From Cucumis sativus (lineage: Eukaryota; Streptophyta; Magnoliopsida; Cucurbitales; Cucurbitaceae): a stretch of DNA of 64,000 bases. The notes under the pieces were generated by a model. That model was given only the letters and a program-made list of their open reading frames with translations, was not told where the DNA came from and made no database searches. A program made the translations under genes and the position numbers. Within the stretch, counting starts at the first letter, position 1; each line of letters starts with the position of its first letter. Shown piece after piece: positions 23,240 through 34,642 of the stretch. Location of the stretch: positions 24,726,075 to 24,790,074 of the forward strand of contig NC_026658.2 in assembly GCF_000004075.3 (NCBI RefSeq), in the 5' to 3' direction.

Positions 23240-26200
23240 TTTTATTCAACTAATTGGTTATTTTTTGGGGGGCTGAATTGTGAGATATTCAATATTATTT
23301 TTTTTTGTATAGATAGATGATATATCTCCCATGCCTTTTTGGGAGATCATGATTGGGAAGCTGTGTATATTGATCACCTTGGGCTATACTGCTATTATAA
23401 TTAAATTTTACCTTGATCATGTTGTGAGTTTCAATAATTAAACTACATGTGTGTAATTAAAACATTAATAAATACTTTAATAGTGTATTAGCTGAGTTTA
23501 ATTTAGAGATCATTTTAACCATGCATGAAATAATAAAATTAGTGCAGTTTATACGTCCATTTGTTCACAGTTTACAAATTTTTATTATTAATCACTATGC
23601 TAATTTCAATTTCAGTTCATATTTATTAATGACAAGGACCTTACTCTACTTTACCCGAAAAAAGCATTTTTTTTAATCTTTAGAGATTGGGTTATTAGTT
23701 TTTTCATTTGGATGAAATTTCATACTATGTTACATTTTTATTTCAATTTATAATTTTTCTTTTTTTAGTAAATACTCACTTTCCATCCTTAATACTAACT
23801 CTCTATTCATTAATTTAAAACAACTCTCTAGTAATTATAATTAATTTAAGTTTCAACATTTTTCAACCTAATTAAAATTAAATTCAAATTTTCACTTCAT
23901 AAATATTTTCCATTATTTAGTACACATTGAGGGAATATTTAATGAAATATTGAAGAATTAAAAATGGTAAATTATTAAACATATTAACAAACTTAAAACA
24001 AAGCTCAATCAACTATTTGATTTGAATAACTAAAATTACAATATTTTTAAAATTAATAAACAAATAAAAAGTAGATCCAAAATCAAATAGTTTTTTTGGT
24101 TCTACCTTCCATTTTTGTAATTTAACCTTCTATTTTTAAATTGGGTTATAAATGGATAATTTGTTACAACTCATCTTTTTTCCTTTTATCTTTTAAAATT
24201 TTGCTTATATGTATATATAGACATGACAGATGAAAAACAGTAGAATTGTGAATTATTTTCTTAACTTAAAATTATTTAAGAAGTGTGGAGTCAAAACATA
24301 GATGACGACAATTATTGTGTATTTTTATTCCACCACAATTATAGTATGATTTGTCCATATTTAAAATCAAAATTCAATTAATCTGAAATGTACATAAGAA
24401 GAAAAATACAATAAGCAATGAAGAAAAATATTTGACAGTCCCTGTCTTTATAAGATCTGATTAGAGTGCAGGCCATAAATTAAAAATATAATTGGTGCTT
24501 AAAATTTTCAGTTCTAAAGAAAGAAAAAATGGTACAAATTCATATATTAATTCTTCCTCTTATATAATTGCTATTTGAATATGATAGATATAATAATATA
24601 AAGACCAACGTATCTTTGTCAAAATTTTATGTACACTTACGCAAGAATTCATAGCCATAATCCAAATTGTGATTTTTTTTTCTTAAGAAAGGTTGATTAT
24701 TCTAATTTAAACCAGCCGAATTGATGGGATATTGTCAAATAATTTAACATTAATTAAGTTATCTGTATTAATCAAGGTGCTTAGGTTATATTCTAAAATT
24801 ATATCATCCAATTAAACCATATATTCGAAGATATCCTCTCTTTTTAAAGTTGAGTTTCAAATTGTCATCGTATCTATAATACTTATTCTAGAATAATTTG
24901 AAAAAAAAGGCTAAAGTGAGAACTTTTGGACAAAAAGTAATGGAAAGTATTGGCTTCATCTCGGTCGATCGGGCTCGACCTAGTAGATAGCAAACCTCTA
25001 AAAACACTTGTAGTTTGTTCAATCAAACTCGAATCAAGCACAAGCATAAAGAATAGTTGCAGTCTAGCACTCAACCTAGCTTGAGTCAAGCACGAGTCGA
25101 AAAGGATATGCTCAATTTGGTCGAGGTCGAAATAAATGGGGCCAACCATGATTCGAGAAGGAAGCCAAAAAAAACTCACATTGCCTAACACACAGTAGTT
25201 TGAGATGGTTAAGTCAACAAGGGACGAGAGATTTCAATTCCAAAAGAGAATTGAGAATATGAAACCCTAGCTTATAAAATTAATGATCCACGAGAGAAGA
25301 AAATTAGGCAGAGGTGCATTTTCCCTTCAAAATTTGGCATCACCATTATTGAAGAACAAAGTTTTATTCCATTTTAGTAATTTCCAAACTTTTAATTATA
25401 TATATATACATATATTTTGTAATTAACTTCGTTTTTTAAAATTATCTTTAAAGAAAAATATATTTTAGATGAGCCAAATGATAAGGATGTTGAGATTATG
25501 GCAACTTAATTAAAAATTAAAATATGATTGCTTCTTCTTCTTTCTATTTGATTAATCTTTAATTTTGGTTATAAGTTTGGGTCCATCATGATTAGGTGTT
25601 TGTATTTTTCAACCTTATAATGGAATTCTTAAATGATTAATGAAATTTTCAGTTAGGATTTAAATAGAATTTTAATCCAAATCTATGACTAATTAAATGA
25701 ATAGGGCTTTCCCCATTTTTGTAATGCTAAATTGAAGACTAAAATACAATATTTTGGTCTCAAGTTTGAGTTTTCTGAATACAACAAAATCCACAATATT
25801 TATTTTTGTATTTTAAAAAAAGAAAATTCATAAAATTCAAAAGATAAATGACATTAATATATTTCCAAAATTTCTTCAAAATTTTAATGTTTTCTCAAAA
25901 TTCTTCATTTTATAAATGATATTCATGTATTGATTAAATAAACAAACTATTTTTAAAAAATAATTTTTTTAATGGATGCTTAATTTTTCTATTTTTAAAA
26001 CAATTTTCTAAGAATAAACTACTTTTGTTATTTTAAAATTATTTTTAACACATCTTTAACAATATTGATAATGTAAATATTACACATAATATTATAAAAT
26101 CACTCGTAAAGAATGCACCTAAGGAAGAGTGATCGAAAATATATTTTGTGATTAGTGAATTTTTTTTATTTTTCTTAAAAAGAAAACCAAACTTAAATTA

Positions 26201-27215
26201 ATTAATTATTGGATATTATATAATTCCATAAAATTAAAGGTTTAGATTATAATTGATACATTGCATCAAAAATCATCCCTAAAATAATATAATTAAAAAA
26301 TGAAAAGTTAACACTAACGAAATAGAATTTAATCCTAATAAATACAAATCATCCCAAAGTGAGAAGGAATCCAACACCTCTTTTTTCCTTTTTAAACTTT
26401 TGAGTGAGAATCTGTAATATTTTATTTGCACTCACAAAAACAAAAATAAAATAAGACTATTTTAGAAAACTAACCTCGAAATAATCTATTTTTTAAAACA
26501 ATAAGTTATCGTTTCTTTGTTTTAAAAAAGTGTAAATATAGGATATGTTATTTATTTACACCCAAATATTTTAAAAAGTCTAACGAGTGAAAATCAGTTT
26601 TTAATTTGAAAAAAAATAACATTGCAGAGGTTCGAACACGATGTAAACCTGACCAAGTGTTCTTTATTTATTTTCTTTAAAACAATAGAAATACTAATTA
26701 TTCTTGTATATATTATGATAAACACATAACAGTAATTCGTTGATCAATTATAATTGTAGATAAAAATACAATATTTTGTTATATTTATAAATAAAGAGAG
26801 AGTTTGAGAGAGTTTGAAGTTGAAATATTTGTTGTTCAGTGATAGAGATTGAAATCTGTTTTGGACTAATTTTTTAAAGAAAAAAAAAACATAAAAAACA
26901 CGTTTGGAAGAGGAGGAGAAAGAATCAAAGAAGCAGGAAGGTATCTAAGAGTGATTAAAACGAAACAGATTTGAAATTAATTACAAAACCATTGAAAAAT
27001 TCATACTCAAAACTCTTAATTACTCATTCTCATTAATAATTAATGAACATAATAGAGAAAAGCTTAATTAGTACCCATTCTCATTCTAACATTTCTAATT
27101 AATTTACATTAATGACCATTGATTGAAATGGATCGAAATTCTGGACCCAAACCCATCAAAGATACATAATTAACATAACAAAAACTTAACCCAGATTCTT
27201 GGTTTTCAAAAATCT
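23240..27215. other. 4-kb AT-rich gene-free interval
   Basis: I found no coding gene. Apart from the 3' UTRs at both ends (the flanking genes converge), it is mostly A/T-rich unique-looking DNA with short repeats, plus one compositionally distinct island at about 24.9-25.3 kb listed separately. Confidence 0.5.
24890..25330. other. GC-richer noncoding island, possible old LTR or other repeat fragment
   Basis: About 440 bp stand out from the AT-rich surroundings by many TCGA-containing words (CTCGGTCGATCGGGCTCGAC, AAGCACGAGTCG, GGTCGAGGTCG). Read on the minus strand, a TATAAGCTAGGGTTTC stretch could be promoter-like. It has no convincing gene, terminal repeats or target-site duplication that I can see. 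A retrotransposon LTR fragment is one guess; family not assigned. Confidence 0.3.
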
Positions 27216-27854
27216 TCACCCAGTTTTACGATGGGCTTGAATTGGAGATGAAGAAGAAGAAAGAACAGAGGATGCTTCTGGTTGTTTCTCCATCTTATTT
27301 GGAATCGAAATCCTTACCTTTCCCTTCCTTCTTGATTTTGACAAACTCTGTTTCAAAACAGGCACCAAATACCAAGCAATACAAGTGCATAAAATGGTTA
27401 CTGATCTCCCAAAAATACTCAACAAAAACAGAATCAAAATCACCACTGCAGCAATATAATAAGATGGTTTGTTCAATCTCCTCAAATTTCTCGCTCTTAC
27501 AAGGTTGTTGTTGTTCTTGTTTGCCGTTGATTCTTTGCTCTGTTTTGGCTTCTTAATCGCCACGGTTTCTGAATCATCACTCGTGTTCTTCTCTTCTTTC
27601 TTGTCCTTCTGTTTCACAACCACAGGAACACATTCATCTGAATTCTTGTAAGCAAAACGAACCATAACTATTTCTTCAGGGTCAGTTTGAGAGTAAATCT
27701 TCTTCCTTTTTTCATCAAGATCCGTTAAAAGAGCAGAGAATTTGTCGAGGCCACGGTCAGAGTAAGGATTTTTCTTGTCTTTGTTATGGGTTTTGTGTCC
27801 ATTTCTGGACTTTTTGGGTGTGGAATTTGGGGATACTGATTCATGAAGAGCCAT
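27216..27854 (-). CDS. ZCF37-like plant protein with a C-terminal membrane segment
   Basis: Single-exon gene of 212 residues. The N-terminal half carries the block NPYSDRGLDKFSALLTDLDE, KRKKIYSQ and then EEIVMVRFAYKNSDECVPVV, which I recognise from the plant-specific ZCF37-like family of unknown function. A basic/acidic linker rich in Lys, Asn and Ser follows. Near residue 140 there is a hydrophobic stretch (IAAVVILILFLLSIFG, then TILCTCIAWYLVPVL) that should form one or two membrane helices, and the tail is basic and Ser-rich. The start is the ATG at 27854, just before MALHESVSPN. An upstream in-frame ATG at 27947 would add 31 leader-like residues. Function unknown; family name from memory. 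Confidence 0.75.
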   Translation of the reverse strand: MALHESVSPNSTPKKSRNGHKTHNKDKKNPYSDRGLDKFSALLTDLDEKRKKIYSQTDPEEIVMVRFAYKNSDECVPVVVKQKDKKEEKNTSDDSETVAIKKPKQSKESTANKNNNNLVRARNLRRLNKPSYYIAAVVILILFLLSIFGRSVTILCTCIAWYLVPVLKQSLSKSRRKGKVRISIPNKMEKQPEASSVLSSSSSPIQAHRKTG

Positions 27855-30678
27855 TATTGATGGAGAAGAAGAAAAGAAAAGAAAAAAAAAAAGGTTTGAC
27901 TTGTTAAGAAACAGAAAGAGAGGTTTGTACTTTGTGTTGAGTGACAAATGGAGAAGAAAATTGTGGGTTTATATTGGAAATATTTTTGAGTAATTTATGA
28001 ATGATTTATTGAGGGGATGAGAAGACCAGATCCAAGCCAAAATGTTTGGTCAAATTAAAATCGTGATTTTTTTAAAAAAAATACATATAGTATAGAAGCT
28101 TCGTGAGGTGTTGATTTGTTTGACTTTGATATGGAGAAAGAGAGAATGGGTATGATATTTGGTTTAATTAAATAAATTGATATTGTTGTTAGCTTGGAGA
28201 GGAGGTTTTAATTCGTCAAACAAGCAAAGCAAAACATATGAGATGATCATATAATAATATAATTCATGAAGTCATGAAAAAAGATAAAAATATGTAGCAC
28301 TGAAGTTCAACGCATTACTTCAAATCTTATTTTAAGATTTAATAAAAGATTAACAAAGATATGTGCAATTTTAAAAGGAATATAAAGAATTTAGTTTTGA
28401 ATCTTTTCATTATATATAAAAGAATTTGAAATAGAAAATCAGTGTTTGTGATAATTTTGTTTGGAAATTAGACTTTGATTTCATCAACAATGTGATGAAT
28501 TCCCCATCGTAACGTTACTTCTTTTTTGCCGTCAGAAATTTGGAGAGATCTTCATAATAATAAAGAACAAAACAAGAACAAAATTACAACCATTTTCACA
28601 ATGTCATTTGTTTGGATCCATGATCATAAAAAAAAAAAAATGGTACAAATGTATTTCACTGGACTTATGTGTCATGGCCAATCAAAAAATTTTACTAAAA
28701 AAGTGTTTAAAAAATAAACGCTAAAATAATAATACAGTTTTTTCTCTCTAAATATTTGTTAGATAACAAATTACAAAAATAATGCATAGTTAAAATAAAA
28801 CATTATTTAATATATATTATAATTACTTTAAGATTGATTTTAAAATATAAAATTGATAATGTGAGAGAGACGCGTGCTCTCGTTAATCTTACATAAATTC
28901 GTTGGTGCTTATGAGCGCAAAATCAATTTTTTTTACCAAATTGTCATTAAACCAAAGAAGTTCGATTTAGTAGATGTTTAAATTGATTTCAATAGTAAAA
29001 GAGGGCAAACCGATTATTGGTCATGGATCAATTTGAGAGTTCGAAATTTAAAAAAAAGTTGTTAATTATAAATTTTTTAAAAAACAAACACGGATTGAAC
29101 CGCTCTTATCATGCTCACTCTCTTATCATGTTATAGTTTTTAAAAACCTCATGTTTTTTTTTTTCTCTTAGCAATATCATAAGTTACAAAAATGAAAAGT
29201 TTCATTCTTAATCGAAATTAAAAAACAAAAACAAGTTTTTAGAACCGTTTTTATTTAGGTTTTCAAAATTTGACTAGAATTTTAAGAACATATATGTTTA
29301 TTTAATGTTTCCTTCGGCTTTTAAAATTAGATTAGAAATTGAAGGACGTGTGTTCTGCAAGAGATTTGAAAACAGACACGTTTTCAAATATATTGGGGTT
29401 GGTATAAGTTACAAAAATTGAGTTCCATTACCTACCAAACATTATTTTGAATATAAATTAATATCAATTCATTAACATATTTTACATTAAAATTTCTTGT
29501 TATAAAATACTATTTTATAATATCATATAAATTATGATGCATATTCAAGAGTAAAAACAAAGACGAATTGAGTTCAATGACATGAAATATCGTATTTATT
29601 AACTTTCTTAATATAAATCTAGATTTTAAAATACCAAATACCATATTGTTTTTAAAACTTACGATAATCTATATACAATTTTAAACAATACAATTCAAAA
29701 CACATCCATAAATGTTTCTTTGAAAAGAAAAGATAACCACGGTAAGAAAAAGAAGAGAAAACAATAAAAATTTCTAAAAGTAAAAATCCAACAAAGTTAT
29801 TATCAAATGGAACTTAAGTATTTCTAATTGTAGAAATAGCATAAACCAAGAAATACTCTCAAGAAGAGAAGCCAAGATAATGGACTAGATGAAGAAGAAA
29901 CGATATAAACCATAAAATAAAGGTTGGAAAACGATGGTGATGTATTCTTAATTGAGCCGAAGGGGCAGGTGAGAGACTGAAAGACGAGGCAGTACATGCA
30001 TGTGTTGAAAACATTATGAACGTAAAGATATTGACAAGTAAAGAAGGCAAACACATAACAACCACATTCCAACAGATAACGACCATTCGCCATTTTCCAT
30101 TGCTTCACCACACAAAATTCAAACTTCTCACTCAACCCACCAACTGAGCAATAAAAACATACATTCATAATTGACCCCCCCTATGAAATAAGAAGGTGGG
30201 CAAATGCATTAAACATCTACTGTTTTGAAGTATGAGAGTTTGATGAATTGCAGAAAAAACACAAAGTAAAAGAGGGGGAAAATCATAAATTAGTGCCAAA
30301 GGATTAGGCAATAGTTGTTCAACTCAGACATACACCATGGAGCATAACAGATAGTCATACTCAACAAGTGACTAGATATAGTAGTCTGGATCACATGCTT
30401 TTAAAAGCTATCTGCACGGTATTTGCACATTTATTAATCCTCTCAACATGTTACCAGTTTGTCATTTAGAGAGCGGTCTACATGGCAATCCAGGCGCCAT
30501 AGCTGAGAACTTGAGAGGAACATTAGCAGCTGCAGAGCAAAAGAGATTAGACACTAGACATTGCTGCAGTTCAACGGGCACCACTGGGAACTTGTGCACA
30601 ATCAATGCAAGTGAATGCGGAGGTGACTGGTTTCACCGATACATGCACTTTCTCAGCAGAAAATCATAGTCTCAGTCA
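27855..30678. other. Intergenic region between the ZCF37-like and QQT1 genes
   Basis: The left few hundred bases are the likely promoter of the ZCF37-like gene. The rest is AT-rich. A string ACAAAAACAAGTTTTTAGAA near 29.23 kb recurs in related form near 39.49 kb, suggesting a dispersed element. A minus-strand frame at 29824-30168 lies downstream of QQT1 and is probably 3' UTR or noise. Confidence 0.45.
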
Positions 30679-33600
30679 TCAGTCATTGAAGTTGAGAGTT
30701 TCATCATCCATGTATTTCTCTTGCACTGCTGCAACTGTAATACTTAGTTAAGCAAACTTCGATATCCATTTCTTAAACGTAATAAATCAACTCACAATGC
30801 ATGACTTAGAAAAACAGAACAACCTTTGAGCAGTTGAGCCTATACCTACTATAGAAAGATAACCAAGTTAGGGTATATAGCAAAGAAAATAAACCACAGA
30901 AATGCCAATGGGCTATGGCAATGGCCTTCAGAAATGAACATCCCCTTTTACTAATCTTCATGATATGGCTAGCTTGGCAAGAAATATATTACCAGCCAAC
31001 TCAACCGGCTGGATCTGATTTTTAGATCAAAAAATAAATTAGTTATTTTACCAGCCAACTCAACCAATAAGTAGACTATGAAATTGAAGAGGGTGGGCAG
31101 GCAGGCAGGCTATTCAAATAAATTTCAAAATCAACATTAAAAAAGGGAGGTGAAGATCAAATAAGACAACCACAACCAATTGTGTGTTAGAGTAGGAGGT
31201 CATGTGTTCGAATAGAATCCTTGTAAAGCCATTTTGTTCCTAATTAATATTTCTTTCACTCGTTGGGTATAGGTCTACTACCAAATTTCAACCACAAGTG
31301 AGTGAGAATTGTTGAAGTTACCATAACTGATTGATGATTTAACAAATTAAAAATAGAACAATTTATATAAGAATAAATTGTAGGCAGAAAAGGATATCTG
31401 TAATAGTCCCAATCTGTAGCACCAACTGCAATCTTGCTAAATTCAACTGCACTTGCTTCCATACCAGCAAAAATGTACCCATTGGTCTTGTCTAATAGCT
31501 TAACAAGATTTCCTACACTCTCTTTATCCTGTGAATAAGGATCTGAGCAGTAAGCCCTCAGATAGACCCAACGATTTGCGAAAAGTAAGGACAGAATGGC
31601 TTGCCTGGATATCTAAGGTTGTAAAATTGACTAAACCAAAATCTTCGATTACACCACAAAGCTCTTTGGTGAGCTTTCTGCAACAAAGAGAGAATAATTC
31701 ATATAAGAATAGAGATACTAGATTTACAAGATCACTGAAATAAAGAGCCATTGGTGTACATTGATTCTATAGATCAAGTTAATATAAAATCTGCACACCA
31801 CCTACTTTACTATTATTGAAAAGAAGAAGACAAGATATACGTGAAAAACCCTAGTACAGTAAGCAAAACCATGATAGAAGCCGCTCTTATTATTTTCTAA
31901 TAATCAAAAGAGTATAAGAGGGGAGAATATATATAGGCTATAATAAGCCCTAACAAAAAAAGGAAATAAAGCTAGGGTACAATAAATTACACAAATACCC
32001 TTGGGGAAATAAACACTCCCCACTAGCCCCTAATTTCCAACAATTATAATGTTCATACAAGTTACAAGTTACCCCCATTAACTTTCAACATGAATGATAT
32101 ATAATATCAATAAGACCAGTGTTCGACAGTTTAAAAGCACTTGTGAAGCTTTGCATGCTAATCTCTCTTCCAGAGATTGGAGCACATACTGAGTAGAAAT
32201 TTGTATCATAATAGACTATGCTGAGACAATATAGAATTTGCAGTCATAAATGGTAGCTATCATTTTGGAAGGAAAAGGAGTTGAGTGATGGATCAATAAT
32301 AAACGTATCAATATTATTTTGAAAGTCAGGGACTACAATGAGGAAGCAATTAGGTCAGAGATCTAGTTAGATAAAAGATCAATGAATGACTGGCAGTTAA
32401 GATAACAGTTATACTTCAATTAAACATTAATTGTAAAGTGCAAAGATCCAAATTTTGGATAAAAATGTGGCAATCAACATCAAACCTGTACTTGGCAGAG
32501 CGAGGATCTTGGTCAAGATGATGTTGTAGGTATGATAAGTCTTCCACATCCGTATAGAAGTCAAGGTTAAAAGCTGTAATATTAAAAGGAATAAGCAGCA
32601 ATTACAATTATCAATGTGATCAGCCTTCACCTGGCACAAACGTATACAATAAAACATACCTAGCCTTCCATAGTTCTCAATTAAATCAATCTTAGATAAG
32701 ACATTAACGTGTGGGAGCTCCAGATGCAACATGGTTGATAAAGAGAGTAGCAGTGCACTAACATACTTCCCAGGGTCACTGCAAAGATGAGCGTCAACTA
32801 AATGCACTGCAGTCAACTGTAGAAGAACGAGAATCTATTAAGATGTTTTTTAATAGCATTTCGCAACAAACTAGGGCCCATTTGACAACAATTCATTTCT
32901 GATTTTCTATTTTTATAGTTTAGGCTTATTCATCAATAATTTATTTGTTTTGTTTTTACTTGGGAAATAAAACTACTTTTTTGGTTTTTATAATTTAAAA
33001 GGATTTTAAATATGTTCTAAGCGAGAGAGATAAGCTAATTTTCTAATGACAGAAAAGTAAAAACCCAATGTTATCAAATGGACCCTAAAAATGAAAGAAA
33101 GGTTCAAATATACATATTTCTCCAGAAGCCTGTACCCTCAGATTCAAATTCTTAATGAGTTTCATTATAACGTTCTTGGCATTAGAGTGTAGGGAAAATA
33201 ATTCAACTTGTCCTGGAAAATCGAATAGGAGGTAATGATCTGCAAAAATTTGATACTATCATCAGGTGGAATTCCAAAGATTCTGAGCCAAGATGTTGAT
33301 GGATAAAGTAAACCAACGAAAATGGGAAAGTCTAGACACAAACAAAAGACCAATTAAACAAGAAATTACCTGTACTAAACTTTAAACATTCACAATCGAA
33401 TGAATAATCACATTGTAACTATATACACTTACACATTGGTGAGCAGCAGAAAATTATTATGAGCAAAAAATGATAAAAGAAAAGGGTGCACTTATAAAGA
33501 TAATGGTAATTCAATAACATGTAAATCCTTAATCTTAATTTTCATGACACACATCTCAGAATCGCATATGTAAAAAGCATAATAAAAAATTGTATATAAC

Positions 33601-34303
33601 ATCATGTAAACAGATTTCCTTGGGTTGTCAGGAAAAAATAAAACGGACGCACTACACCAACCTTTCAAAAGAGGTGCCAATCTAGCTTGCAACCAATCTA
33701 TATTGTTCTCCAGATAATCCATGCAATAAACCAAGCCTGTAAAACATATAAATATGTAATTCCAACAACTATATCAAAAATCGGACTACGTTGGTCGATA
33801 GCCCACCATATAAATCACCTACTACTATGTCTATGACACTTTACAGAAATTTCTCAGGCTTAATTTTTCCGACTTCAGGGAAGGACATTGTTTCCCCTTT
33901 TTTATATTAATGACCAAAGGTTTTTCATACAAGACAAGATTTTCTATGGTCCATATCGTGATCTCTCATCCATAACTTATCAAGTTTTACACAACATTGT
34001 TACTCACCATCCATAATTAGACTTCTTGGGAATGTGGCATAATAATTTTAGAAGAAAAATAGATGAACAAAGACTTTTGTCTACCTACCTCCATTAGGAC
34101 CAAGGGAATGTTCCATCATCACATCACTTAACTTGATCAGATCCTCAATGTTTACAGCACATTCATAGCTACATTTAAGTCAAGGATACCTTTCACTTGA
34201 AAAAGTTGAGACTCAGAGAACAAAAGAATGGGAAGAAAAGCCATTAGTGAGGATACGGTAATGAGTCATTAGCAGGATCCAAGTTGATAACAGCAACCTT
34301 CCT

Positions 34304-34336
<33 letters not shown>

Positions 34337-34529
34337 AAGTCAGGAACGTAACTGAAAGAGAAGATACTCAAATGCCATACGATGCCCTAAGTTCAATCAA
34401 TGCATTACTATGCTGCACACTGAAGAAAAGTTGGTACCTTCCTATTAGTTGCAAAAACTGAGACATGCCATTACAGTAGGTAGTCTTTCCTGAACCAGGG
34501 GGACCGATTACAACTTGGCCAAACACCAT
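30679..34529 (-). CDS. QQT1: GPN-loop GTPase (QUATRE-QUART1/GPN2)
   Basis: Small GTPase of the GPN-loop family. Relatives help assemble and import RNA polymerase II, and Arabidopsis QQT1 is required for early embryo division. Ten exons, in gene order: 34438-34529, 34257-34301, 34089-34168, 33662-33736, 33136-33239, 32660-32816, 32486-32573, 31605-31677, 31398-31528, 30679-30736. They join in frame to 300 residues, the expected length. Motifs: Walker [14 protein letters not shown] at the N terminus, the family-defining GPN in [17 protein letters not shown]3 in [12 protein letters not shown], and G4-like SKIDLI. The C-terminal [19 protein letters not shown] is strongly conserved in plants. Intron 8 is GC-AG and intron 9 is a U12-type AT-AC intron. 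Introns 5 and 7 carry transposon remnants, and intron 1 ends in a microsatellite. The reading frame is intact. Confidence 0.95.
30737..31397 (-). other. U12-type AT-AC intron (QQT1 intron 9)
   Basis: The intron begins with ATATCCTTTT directly after the exon end TATTACAG, a perfect U12 5' splice site. It ends in ...TATTAC, preceded by TTGCTTAACT about 11 bases before the AC, one mismatch from the U12 branch consensus TTCCTTAAC. Only this AT-AC choice keeps the conserved DWDYYR-VAAVQ junction in frame; no GT-AG pair does. Confidence 0.9.
31529..31604 (-). other. GC-AG intron, 76 nt (QQT1 intron 8)
   Basis: The donor is CAG followed by GCAAGC, the strong-context GC donor typical of plant GC-AG introns. 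The acceptor is TTATTCACAG. The junction gives LDIQ-DKESVG, as in other QQT1 proteins, with phase 0 on both sides. Confidence 0.85.
31817..32042 (-). mobile_element. Solo LTR of an LTR retrotransposon, in QQT1 intron 7
   Basis: The 226-bp element reads TGTTGGAAATTAGGGG ... TTCTTTTCA on the minus strand, with canonical TG...CA ends. It is flanked by the perfect 5-bp target-site duplication ATTAT (31812-31816 and 32043-32047). It contains a TATATATATT promoter-like box. No internal retroviral-type sequence is present, so it is a solo LTR fossil left by recombination. The TGTTGGAA start and short length suggest Ty1/copia. Age cannot be judged from one LTR. Confidence 0.8.
32874..33085. mobile_element. 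MITE-like element in QQT1 intron 5
   Basis: The 212-bp element has terminal inverted repeats GGGCCCATTTGACAAC (left) and GGGTCCATTTGATAAC (right end, reverse complement), which differ at two positions. TA flanks both ends (CTA on the left, TAA on the right), fitting a TA or TWA target duplication as in Tourist/PIF-Harbinger-like MITEs. It has no coding capacity and makes up two thirds of the 319-bp intron. Confidence 0.65.
34305..34336. repeat. (CAAG)8 microsatellite at the 3' end of QQT1 intron 1
   Basis: Eight perfect CAAG units lie next to exon 2, which starts at 34301. In gene orientation they read (CTTG)8 running into TAG, so the array replaces the polypyrimidine tract. Confidence 0.9.
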
Positions 34530-34620
34530 CTTCGTTTTGCAATCTTTTCCTCTACCCTAAAAGAGACGAACCTTACAGAGATACAATGAATTGAATCACG
34601 TTGACGGTGTTAGAGTGAAA

Positions 34621-34642
34621 GAGAGAGAGAGAGAGAGAGAGA
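34621..34642. repeat. (GA)11 microsatellite upstream of QQT1
   Basis: About 22 bases of GA lie 92-113 bp before the QQT1 start codon; in gene orientation this is a (TC)n tract. Such tracts in plant leaders can bind BBR/BPC factors, but no direct evidence exists here. Another CTCTAT hexamer array lies near 34887-34912. Confidence 0.8.

Noticed and set aside
29824-30168. 114-codon minus-strand frame downstream of QQT1
   Set aside because: Cys/Phe/Ser-rich with no recognisable domain and no splice partners; more likely 3' UTR or chance.
31178-31225. GTGTTCGAATAG resembles a tRNA/SINE B box in QQT1 intron 9
   Set aside because: No A box at suitable distance, no cloverleaf and no poly-A tail; too weak to call a SINE.
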